From: Pampus argenteus
Lineage: Eukaryota; Chordata; Actinopteri; Scombriformes; Stromateidae
NCBI GenBank assembly: GCA_036937835.1
Contig: CM072862.1
Location: forward strand, 24,759,001-24,823,000
Direction: 5' to 3'
DNA: 64,000 nt
The notes under the pieces were generated by a model. The model was not told where the DNA came from and searched no databases. It worked only from the letters and a program-made list of their open reading frames with translations. The stretch's first letter is position 1; each line of letters starts with the position of its first letter. Both the position numbers and the translations under genes were made by a program. Shown piece after piece: positions 49,691 through 60,310 of this stretch.

Positions 49691-51490
49691 GGACTTACTC
49701 CTCTCATCAATTCTGCCCGTCGCTCCGCTGAACCTCGCGGATTTGATTGGCCAGCAGTCGCGGTCCGCCTCATTGGAAGTAAGCACTGATTGGCTCCGCT
49801 GTGAGAGCTTGGACGGCGGGCTGACCCCCAGAAGGTTCCAGTGCATGTTGTGATAAATGAGCTTTTTCTTCTCCGTCACACAACCCATTCATATACACAT
49901 ACAACATACGAGAACACGCTCCCGTGATCTCCTGTGAATACTGCACATACTCCAAACCAGCTGAACCTCCGCCGCCTGCAGGCTTGTCTTCTAAATCTAT
50001 GTTAACCTTTAGTCAAAAGTGCTTACTGTAGTCTAAATTAAGAAATGTGAACAGCCAAACGGCCTCATTTGCATCCTGGATGAAGCAAAGGCTTCAACAG
50101 CTTTTGGCAGGTGCTTTCGAGCCCAAGCTGACCTTGATAAAGCGCTCCAAACGAGACAGAAACTCGCAGCTTTCTTCACGAACCGCTGCAGAGTCGATGG
50201 AAAGAAATCTACTTTTCTGTCGAGGTCGAGCACACATGCTGCGTGGAAAATAAGTTTAGTCTGATTGGCAGAACGAGAACGCCACCTTCACAACTAGAAA
50301 TGAAGTTTTCTTGCTGTAATGGTAGAATATGACCCCCACAAAGATAATAATATAATATGGCCTTGGAACATACTGAAAAATAACTAATAAAAAATGTGGG
50401 TTTCGAGTTCACCGCAATTTTTCTTTCAAGCTATAATTGAGTCACGCTTGGCATGAATTGGTGGAGTTTTCTTTTATTCCCCAATGATATTATGGTTGCA
50501 TCACGTTGGCCACAATTCAAGAAGTTTAAAAAAAACCCAACAACTTACAATTATGAACAAAATATGTTTCAAGTTTTGCATGATTTCATACATTCAGACT
50601 CCCAAAAAGATGTGACAACTGGAATTACAAATTAAAGCCACCGTCATAAACAACGGCAGAATATCGGCGTGACCCTCCGCTTCAAACTAAAAGATTTCCA
50701 GAGGGACAGAAATAGAGAGAAAAAGAGAGGAGAAACAGACAGATAGAGGGATTTTTACTGGAGTTACCACCAGGCTTTACGGCTCTGCAGTTAAAACCAC
50801 CGGAGCAAAGAGGATGACAGAGAAAAGACTACGTATATATGACGGCCGGAGAGTCCGACAGAGGCGATATGTGAAACTAAATACTGAAACTGACAGGAAT
50901 CGTCTGCACTGCAGCTACACAGATCACAATGCTCCACAAATTAAACCCTCAAATTAACACAAACACCTCTTATAATCTGTTTTCCTTGATGAGATGACAA
51001 CAAAATACTGTACAGAACCTGTCCAATATTGGGAAATCTGATATTTCTGAAATATTAAGAAAAACAAATTGTTTGTGACGAGGTCGCTTTTAGTTTGTCA
51101 GCATCAAGTTTCCTTAAACGTGACGCTAAATGTGACTTAATTTTGACCTAAATGTTATTGATAAAAACTCAAAAAATAGTCAAATATATAGAGAGAATTG
51201 CAGTCTGTACATTTTTTTACCATATCCTCCTTTAATGATATACAGTATAAGCTAATATCAGCCAATAATAGCAGCTCAGCATTTATCAGCTGGACTCTTG
51301 TATGCATTTTTAAAATTCTCCTCATTAATATCACTGCAATTCATTTGCTTCCAGTAAAGAAAAGTAGAAACCAGAGTTATTGACCGTCGCTTTGTCTGAT
51401 CTATGAAATGCTGTTACAAGCAAAAGGTCTGAACACACATACAAACACACAAAACAAAAAATCACCAGCACTCCACAACCACTTCAAATG
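49691..51490. other. Gene-free stretch
   Basis: Single-copy DNA without clear exons or large repeats. Confidence 0.5.
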
Positions 51491-51514
51491 CACACACACA
51501 CACACACACACACA
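51491..51514 (+). repeat. (CA)12 microsatellite
   Basis: Uninterrupted CA tract. Confidence 0.95.
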
Positions 51515-51716
51515 TCTCCAAACACGCTTCTTTTCTGTCTTATCTCCTGCTTCACACTGCATCAAGGTACCTTGTCTCCTCTGCCTCCGAGTCACACACT
51601 ATCATTCTGTTATCACTGCAGCTACAGGGGGTCTCTTTAGCGAGAGAGAAAAAAAACCTCACTTTCTCATTGCTTCAGCCAACCGGCACCACCTCCTGCT
51701 CTCATTGCAGCGCCGC

Positions 51717-51742
51717 CTCCTCCTCCTCCTCCTCCTCCTCCC
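51717..51742 (+). repeat. (CCT)8 microsatellite
   Basis: TCC triplets, read directly. Confidence 0.95.
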
Positions 51743-51945
51743 CTCTCGCCGTTCACTGCTGCCAGCTCCACAGCTCAGCGAGTCGGGGAGGGTCGTTGTA
51801 AAGAGTGTGTTAAGAGCTGCCTGCCAATAGACCAAACAGCTGGAAGGAGAAGCTCAATGGGAGAGAAAACACAAGCGGCGAATTAACCCCACTGAACCTG
51901 ACAACTCAAACAGCATTAAATTTGGAAATGGTGGTGGACTGAGCA

Positions 51946-51946
<1 letters not shown>

Positions 51947-51976
<30 letters not shown>

Positions 51977-51979
51977 AAA
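51947..51979 (+). repeat. (AAAT)n microsatellite
   Basis: AAAT tetranucleotides, about eight units. Confidence 0.95.
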
Positions 51980-52268
51980 AAACGTTCCCTTCTCTAGATC
52001 TCTGCTGTAATCCTGATTCTCCCGCCCCACCCGACGAGGGAGATGAAGAAGAAGATGAGGAAACAAGACTCCCAACAGCCAATAAATTAACATGTTTTTA
52101 CATGCCGTTATCATGTGTGTTTTGGATGGATCTTGTTTGAGGAGGAGCTGCTAATGTGTTTCTCTCCGCCTGATGAAACAGCGCCGTGGATCGCTGCGGT
52201 ACAGTTTAATTAGACCGATGCTCTTTCAGATCAATTATTAGACAATGTGTCGTTTACTGCTTCACCGC

Positions 52269-52290
52269 TTATTTATTTATTTATTTATTT
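52269..52290 (+). repeat. (TTTA)5 microsatellite
   Basis: TTTA tetranucleotides. Confidence 0.93.
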
Positions 52291-52963
52291 AGACATACAT
52301 GATGAAGAAAAAACATTTTCCTGACTTTTTCTAGACTCATATAGTAATACAGATAGTTTTGGTTTTGATTGCAAACATTTCGAGACATCTGTTTGACATT
52401 TCTTTTCCTGCCATTTTCCTGCCTTTATTTTATCGGTCTAACTCTGTAGCGCTGAATGTTAGTACACCTGTGAGCATTATTCACCTGTTGAATCACTGAG
52501 GATTGTTAGTTTTCCCATTTAAACAAAGACACGTGCACTAAAGCCACATTAAAGACACAACAGAGACAGAAGCTGTGTGCACAGAGACACGGACGGACAG
52601 AGACGAGAGGAAACAGACACTGGAAGACTATTATCAACAGGCAGAGAGAGAGACGCAGACAGGGCGTCTATTCTCCTCTCACTTCCTGGATAAATATTTG
52701 ATCAGCAGAACTCTGATGGGTATTGATCAGAGCCCTTATCCGCTCTTTATCGATCCCTACTGACTGTGATCACCGTTTAGACGAACACACACAGACGCCA
52801 TCCGTAACCTCTGAATGTCAAATCCGAATGAAAAGGTTAAAAGCTTAAAGCATTTAGCTGCACTTAAAGTGTTTTGTAATGAGATGATGGTGAGGTTATT
52901 CAGACAACGGCATTGTAAAGCACTGATACTAAAGATAAAGGTGGGAGATTGTGATTGTTTGTT

Positions 52964-52986
52964 TGTGTGTGTGTGTGTGTGTGTGT
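52964..52986 (+). repeat. (TG)11 microsatellite
   Basis: The last sizeable dinucleotide tract before the repeat-poor right end. Confidence 0.96.
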
Positions 52987-55900
52987 AAGCATGTCCTGTG
53001 GTGTGTATAAGTAGTCGCTATAAGGTTACAGTGCTTTCCCACTCGTAGGCTATCAGAGCTCCCCTTCAGAGTCCTATTAACGGCTGAGATTACATTACAG
53101 CGACGTCCTTGAGCCCCATGTTGGGTGACCCCTGCTGTAGTGCTTACACAAGCACCGCTGCCTTCAAAACTGATGGGAACTACCGCCACAAAACATGTGT
53201 GTGCACGTGTTGGGAAATTATGGAATAGTTTGCCATTGAACAGAGGATACTCCCGGGAACAAAGCCACATTTAGATGCATTAGCATTGAAATAGGCAGGA
53301 GATCGCATCGGTGTCGCATGCTGCTACAGGTACAGGTGAGAAGATGAAATATCAACTATGAAGTCCAGTTTCACTGATACCTTTATGAGTTTAAATGCTT
53401 ATGAGATAAATACTGTGAAGATTGTACAACTCTGGAAAGTTACAACAGGAAATTCTTGGCAATTGGCAGGGTTAAACTGCTGGATTACACCGTTCACATC
53501 AAAAGGTAGTGGAGGTAAAGGTAACACCTACTGAAAACAAACAGAGTCCAAATGCCTCCAAAAACCGAAGAAGCCTGAAACATTTTTTCCCAGCCGCTGA
53601 CGTTAAATAAGACTAATAATCCCGCAGATTTTCACTTGTTTCAGTGGGTTTTTATCTCTTTCAGATTTTTTGTTGGGTGTTTTTAGCATTATCCTTAAAT
53701 TCCTGTAGTTGTATTTCAGTCAATTTATTGCTTATTTTTCTTCCATATGATGCATTTACAAACCTGAAGAAGTGAGGGATGAAAGGGGGGTAACAGGGTG
53801 CTGATGTAGGGGCTGAACTCCAGTCTTATGGTTATGTTGCATGGGTAGGAGTCAATAATGTATATTTTCCCCTGCATCCCCCACCGAAACCCCTACATGA
53901 CCTAATCAGTTTCACTAATCCTGGTGTCATTTCTGATCAGCCAAAAGCCTCTGATCAAATAAATGTCAATATCCCGTCTGAAATACTGACAAGTTATGGT
54001 TCTTGCAGGTTATTGTGACAATTTAATTAGGCCAAGACAGCCAGTCTAGTCCACGCATGAGTCGATCGCACGCAACCACATCATATTTTATTTCATTTGA
54101 TTAGACTGACTGGCTCTGACAGAGGCTAATATAGCCAAGTGGGGAAGGTAAAATTAAAGATAATTGAATTCCCAGGATGCAGTTACTGTCTGTTGTCATT
54201 ATAGGCAAAGCTCCCCTTAGACACTCCAAGCACTTTTCACTTGCATCACCAAGCTATCCGGGAGCCTAAAGGCAACCGTCAATCAGAGAGAGGAGCGATC
54301 ACGCCTACAGTTTGATTCATTTCTTCCTATTTATTACACCCTATTGGAAAAGCTTACTTTGTTGCGTAAATACAAGGAAATATGGGTTTATAAAACGCTA
54401 CCATACAGTCATATAAAGCAGAAGACGTCCTGAGTTTTTCCTCCATTCCCATATCGCGCCAGTAAGTTGGTTCAATCCGTCAGGCTGTGTGGTGCACAAG
54501 GCCAAACAACTCATAACACCGGCTCTCGTGTGAGCTTTTACGACCTACAGTTACCCACAACACCCTTCTTCATAAACTATAAGTCCGGTGACAAGATGGT
54601 AGATAAAAGAAAAACCAACACATAATATATCCGTGCACAGATTGGTGCATCATAACGGTGCTTTCAGCCTCCAATAAAGGCAACTCATAATATCATTTCG
54701 CCGGCATAAGATGAGCTGAAAGAGTTTAATCGTACTAAAGAGTAACATCAAAAGCAGATGGCGCTTCATCAACGTATTTTTACACACATTAGTTTATATC
54801 ATGTGCATAAAACTCCAGCAGCCTCATCAGCAACATGTATACGACTCCAACGTTTGCTGGATGCATTTGATCGTGTGATCGAGTTATTCTCGGGTTATTT
54901 CTTGTCATTAATTTGGTGCTGCTCTCTGTGTCGGTCTGTGTAGGAAGTCACTGGCAAAGGTCAGTACTCTCAGTTCATCGTTCTCTGTGTAGCCCTTACG
55001 GTTAAATTTCCAAAGCATGCTTCATTATATCAAGAAAGAGATAAATAGATTACCTAACAAACACTGATTAACTGTCTTTGTATAACGCAGAAGCCTTTGA
55101 TGTGTGTGCGTCCCTCTTGATCTCCCTGATCTCTACACACGTTGGCGATGGTTGAGGAGAACCAGGTGCGGGTGATCAAGTGTCCTTTTCTGGGTCCTTG
55201 ATTCCAGGCAGGAGGCCACAGTCTGGGATCAGCAGCTGTGTATACACCGTACCTGGATCAATAACAGCAGAGAGCTTGTATTGATTATGTGGCGTAAGTG
55301 ATACTAGATGGGGGTTGTTATGGAAGAGTAGGAGGGAGGTAACAGTGATATAGCCTCGTGGTGACCCTATTTTCCTCCTCACATGCTCTGATCCGTCAGT
55401 GGCAGTATATGTGTAAAGTGATGCCATATTATTCAAAAACAGATTGATCCCTGAATTCGACAGCTTCCATAAGTCCCTCCTGTGTCCTGATCTGACCCTT
55501 AGCAACACGAGCTTTCACAGAGACAGAGCTCTGACACGCCGGATTATCTGGTGAGCAGATTTTATTGATTCTGAGCTGCATATATATACCGTGATGCAAT
55601 ATTGGAGCCTAAATAAAGACGTGTCCTGGTTACATACAGCAAGCTCTTCCATGGAAACTACACCCTACACTAACACTGTGTTTCTGGCTTTTATAAATAC
55701 AATCAAAAGGTATTCAGTGAACATATTTTGCATGACTTTGTGCATTTGAAGACATTTGCATTGTTCTTTATGGAGTTTTGCACTAACCTCAGTCAAATCA
55801 CTGTATCACAACCAGTTAATTATAAATTAGACGTGGGTGTAATCTCAATATATAACGTATAATAATCATATAACAATGCCACTATACTGGGAAATACTTA

Positions 55901-58040
55901 TCAATCTAGCTTCTCCATTCTTCTTTGCTGTAGTTTTGAACATAAATGTGCAGCTTGAAATAATTTCCAGATAACATCACGTGAAACACTGTTGGGAATC
56001 CTAAGCAAGAGTATTATAATGGTTGGCTGACAGGATGAATACAATTCTGCCTCATTGGCATTCAATGCATCAAGCATGAGGCAAAAACCTGATTGTCTCT
56101 CAAAGCACAATTCGTGCAGCGTCTATATTAACACAATAACCAGCGATATGTCCCTCACAGATTAAAACAACTCATCAACATGCAGTAGGACATGAATATT
56201 TGACCGATAAAAAACTAAAACCGCCCCGGTAGAAACCCTGATCCACATGTCATCCCAGCTGTCATTCATTCACATTGATTGAGTCCTTGCTATAGACAGA
56301 GTCGCATGAAAAACATCTGTTCAGCCGCCAAGCCTAGCGCTCTCCCAGGAATCGAATGGCTCGATTACAGCAGAGCGCCACGTCTGCAGCACTGCCCTCC
56401 AAAAACAGTGCTGAGGCAGCATCCGGCGGGCCATCAGGGGACAGGAAAAACACCTCAATATATCCTACTGTGATACAAATATCACAAAGGTTGCTGTGGT
56501 ATCGCTGCTAATGAGCAATCACACACAGAACAGTGATCTACACATTTAGTGAAGTATGTAAGATGCTATATGGAGACTTTTTTTTGCTCCTCTTGAATTA
56601 CAAATGAAAAATATTTTAGTGGAAAATATATTTTTTGTTACCCAACTTGCAACTCAAATGCATCATCGGTAAGAAAATTATCCCCAAAAAAGCAGCTAGC
56701 GTCATTCCTCGAGTACAGGCGGAAACAGTCATAATCAGCTACTTCCCATCTCTGTATGCTGCAGAAGTTATTTATCTTTCAGATTCAACACTACACCGAC
56801 TCCCCTGCAGCACATCGACTAGAGAAAGCATTAAGATGCAGCAGAGAAGAGCAGCAGAGGTGTCTGGGAAGGGGAGAGACTAGGGGGGAAGGTACTGGAG
56901 ACAGGAAATCATTGTTTGATTCATCACTACATGTTTAGCAGCATCACACGTTCACAGAGACACTAGTGGAGAATCTGATCCATGATAAAACAAGATTATT
57001 TATTTTATTCAGAAAGATAAAAAGGAGCGTTGAATTTCGGAAGACGCACCCAATGATGAAGAGAAAGCTCGTCCACCTTCGCTCTCATCCACCTTCTTTG
57101 TTGGGAGCCTCCGACTACAACAATGACTCTCCAAATGTTTTAGATTTACATTATCTTCTCGTTTTTGGAAAACGAGAAGACACTCCAGCTCCACACTCAG
57201 TGTTAAAGATGAAAAAAACGTCACCTTTTTACCCCTCGAAATTTGTGGTGTGTGAAAAAAAGAATTCTGATCGTATTTTCCAGGATGAAGATGAGCGGGT
57301 CTCAAAAAAACACTGCAGACACAAGATAAAGGGAGTCTCTATCTTTATAGGACAAAGGTCAGAGTGGACACACATTAAGCCAATGAGGCAGAGTATCTGC
57401 ATTGTTGCATGCGTTTAAACCCTGCAGCAAGAGAAAACAGAAACAGAAATTTGCTGATTTTTTAATTAATTTCCTTCTGCTTCAACTATTCCAGTAACAC
57501 AACCTGAGCCTTAAGCGGTCCTTACAGGTGCTACAGATGGATTTTATATCTTTCATGAGCTTGAAATGAAAAAAAGGCACCTACTAATATATCCACTGGC
57601 TAGAACCCATCAAAATAACAGCTCTTACAGGAAAAAAATAATTAAACAGTGAAAGTGGTTGCAGCCACTTTCGCATTTACGTCTAATAGAGGATGAGACT
57701 GCTTTAAAATGAGCTCTCGCCAGATATGACAAACGCTGGTTCTCGCCTTTAATTATAACCTCATTATTCACTTAAAACGATACAAAAGGACTGTTGCCAA
57801 TTCACAGACACCTGCTGAGACGATTAAAAGAAAAAAAATGTGTTCTCCGTGTGTGTGTGTGTGTTTGTATATGGATACAACAGCCATGGGACGGAGGAAA
57901 CCCCGTCGCCACAGGAGCGAGCTGAAGCACCTGTTCATCAAACGAGCACCTCCCCTGAACCAGACTGAAGCAGATCCTGCCCACTGACCCTCCAGACAGG
58001 GATTACAACGTTGTGCGAGTCAGGACAGCCGGACCGTCAC
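52987..58040. other. Microsatellite-poor, complex single-copy DNA
   Basis: In 5 kb only one short (GT)8 tract (57848-57863) is present, against several per 5 kb to the left. Segments at about 53990-54310 (GACAATTTAATTAGGCC, TTAAAGATAATTGAATTCCC) and 55900-56110 have the texture of conserved enhancers. A 150-codon frame at 56966-57418 has no recognisable domain. Confidence 0.45.
57154..57180. other. Perfect 12-bp hairpin, 3-nt loop
   Basis: TCTTCTCGTTTT, then the loop TGG, then the exact reverse complement AAAACGAGAAGA. It is not followed by a T run and lies in no known RNA context. Confidence 0.85.
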
Positions 58041-58094
58041 ACACCCCGCTGTGTGTGTTACTGAACACACCCCGCTGTGTGTGTTACTGAACAC
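58041..58094 (+). repeat. 26-bp tandem duplication
   Basis: Two adjacent identical copies of a 26-bp unit that starts ACACCCCGCTGTG and ends TACTGA, plus two extra bases. Confidence 0.95.
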
Positions 58095-58559
58095 CGTTTT
58101 CTCTGGTCATAAAGCCTCGAGCTGTCACACAAACAGCAGCTAACGCTACATTAAAACCTACTGATCCACACAACTGACAGTCAGCTGTATTCAGAAATAG
58201 AAAAAGGTTTATCACTAATCTTTAAAGATCCCCCAGCAGGTTGGGAAATTAATGCAGGTTTAGAGCAAAAAATAAAATAATGGAAAAAATAATGGAATAT
58301 AAAAAAAAACTGCTCATGCAAGTAAGAACGAGATGAGAAATATGCCGTTTTGATGTGCACGCTTGCATTTCAATCAGTTATTTTATCTTTTATTCTATTA
58401 AATTGTCATATATTGATGCTTGAGTGCAGCTGCTGTCCCATAGGAAGGAGAAAGTAGCCTGAAACAATAAAAAAGGCCTTCATTCATAAACTATGGAATA
58501 AAACTGATAATGTATTTTTAAAATAAAAGCACTAAAATTTAAACTAAGGGCAAAAATCT

Positions 58560-59060
58560 CTTTCTAGGGTCATCAATGATGTCCTTCCTGACATGAAGCT
58601 GAGCAGGCGTTTGGTATGTGAGGGGTCAGTGGTTTCGGGGGTGCAGTCAGCCAATCATGTTGCCCCGTAGCCCAAGCCATCCCACCAGCCCCTGCCACCT
58701 GTCCTTCATCCTCCCTCAGGGTGCTGCGAGAGGGTGACGGCCAGATGGCTCTTGAGGACCAGGCAGCATCCTGAGTGCGGTATCCTCCCAACCCCCAGCC
58801 TCAGAGAGCTCCGTGCCTGGGCCCACCTCCACCCTCTGACCCCGCCCTCCCCTTCCCCAATCCAAACCCCCTGAGCCCCGGCGCTCGTCAGTGCTGCATG
58901 ACTGGGCAAACACAGTCCTTCGCCAAAATAAATCCCCCGTCTCTCCTCTGCAGCTGCCTGGTCTGCAAGACAAGCTTAGCTGGTGCCTGAAAGAGCCCTC
59001 ATCTTTACTGGCAGTTATGCAATTAAGATTTTCACTATCACAAACTGCCAGAAACCTGCT
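58560..59060. other. GC-rich island in A/T-rich surroundings
   Basis: About 58620-58920 is strikingly C-rich on plus (GACCCCGCCCTCCCCTTCCC), flanked by A/T-rich DNA. Four overlapping frames span it in different phases and none matches a family I know. It may be regulatory or a noncoding-RNA exon. Confidence 0.3.
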
Positions 59061-59259
59061 CTTGATGATTTTTTTTTTTTCGGGTTAACTAAAGATCTTT
59101 GCTTCAGGTACAGAGTACCTGAGCTAAATAATGAGATCCAGCCTCTATGATGATAGTTATCACTTATTTTAGCAATACAGTCCAGGGTTGGCTGCTGGCT
59201 AGAAAGGAGCAACTGTTAAAAGGGGCATAATGTCCACAATAGGTTCTAAATAACCTCAC

Positions 59260-59420
59260 AAGGCTGCTCGTTTGTCATCACGCCATCCTATCTCTCTGAT
59301 ATTACATTCAATTAGTTTCAGATACCAGCAGTGCCGTGCTGCTGGCGCATGCAATCAATCAAACCCTGTCAATGACAAATTGTCACCCTGCTAGTCTCGC
59401 TCCATATCTAGGCGACGGGC
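59260..59420. promoter_or_regulatory. Candidate PBX/MEIS-type enhancer segment
   Basis: Clustered TALE-homeodomain sites: GCAATCAATCAAACC at 59350-59364, immediately followed by CTGTCAATGACAAATTGTCA with three TGTCA/TGACA cores, plus TTCAATTAG. The motifs are seen directly; function is inferred. Confidence 0.35.
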
Positions 59421-59883
59421 CAACGTACCAGAGGAGAGATGATTCGAGGCAGCGATCACTGAGTCTAATGTCTCAACTTGGGGTTGGAACCCGGTGTCAA
59501 TTTTTACTGAAAAGCAAAAGAAACTGGTCATTATTCAAATCTCTTCGTGAGCCAGAAAACAAACGAGGCGCAGAAAACGCTGCGGACAGAGACATGGTTA
59601 AGTTTATTTAAGAGAATACTGTAAGAGGGCCACTGACTGCAGCAATCTCAGTGATAGTTAGCACAGATGTTGGTGCTCTAATGAACAGGTTGGCAGCTCA
59701 GGGAGGGTACCTCCACGGTGACCTTGGCCATATGTCTGGCTAAATGTCCACCGTTGGAGGAAACGCTGTGGCGAAAGCAGTAAATAAAAGTTCTTCCTTT
59801 CAATTTGATACAACTTACCATTAAAAACGATCAAGGAAACACCTTAACTCAATAAATCAGGGAAAAAAAGAAGAAATATTTCT

Positions 59884-59906
59884 GTTCAGTTTGGTTTGGT
59901 TTGGTT
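59884..59906 (+). repeat. (TTTGG)n short tandem
   Basis: About four GTTTG units. Confidence 0.85.
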
Positions 59907-60208
59907 CAAACAACAAGCAGCTCACCAGACAAGATGAAGGAAACAAGATGCCTCAGAGAAGCATACCAGTTATTCTTTAAATCTATATGCACCACATTAT
60001 TAAAGCAACAGGGTAAATACTTAAAGTGAAACATGCAGCCTTTAGGATCTCTTACTGTTGTTTCCATGAGCCAGAAGCCAGAGATCATGGATAAAAGCAA
60101 CTGAAATGTGCTTAAATCTCAGATTATCCAGGCTCAGCCTCGGGAGTAGAAACACTGACAGTACTGATCTCATACTTTGGGTAATATGAGTGTTTCCATG
60201 TACCTCAG

Positions 60209-60310
60209 AAACCAGGTGATGACGTCAAACAACCGGACAGCCCAGAAGCTACCGGAGGCTTTACATATTCAATCTGGCAAACGCCACGAAATCCTCGAGA
60301 GGAGCTTGAG
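60209..60310 (+). CDS. Candidate coding exon on plus strand (partial, unidentified)
   Basis: 102 nt between an acceptor (TTTCCATGTACCTCAG) and a full-consensus donor (CTTGAG|GTAAGTA). The frame is open for exactly 34 codons, phase 0 at both ends, starting KPGDDVKQPD and ending NPREELE. Against it: a second plus frame and a minus frame are also open here, the acceptor's pyrimidine tract is modest, no partner exon is visible, and the strand is opposite to the two other candidates. A CRE palindrome TGACGTCA lies inside at 60220-60227, so conservation, if found, might be regulatory instead. Confidence 0.25.

Noticed and set aside
53095..53160. hAT-type terminus (CAGGGGTCACCCAAC on minus)
   Set aside because: A short match to a common terminal phrase, but no partner end was seen in either direction.
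56966..57418. 150-codon open frame on plus
   Set aside because: No domain, no signal, and an open opposing frame. It lies in A/T-rich DNA, and a 12-bp hairpin interrupts any codon logic.
58573..58990. Protein-coding exon in the GC-rich island
   Set aside because: Several frames are open in different phases on both strands, as expected of GC-rich DNA, and none resembles a known family.
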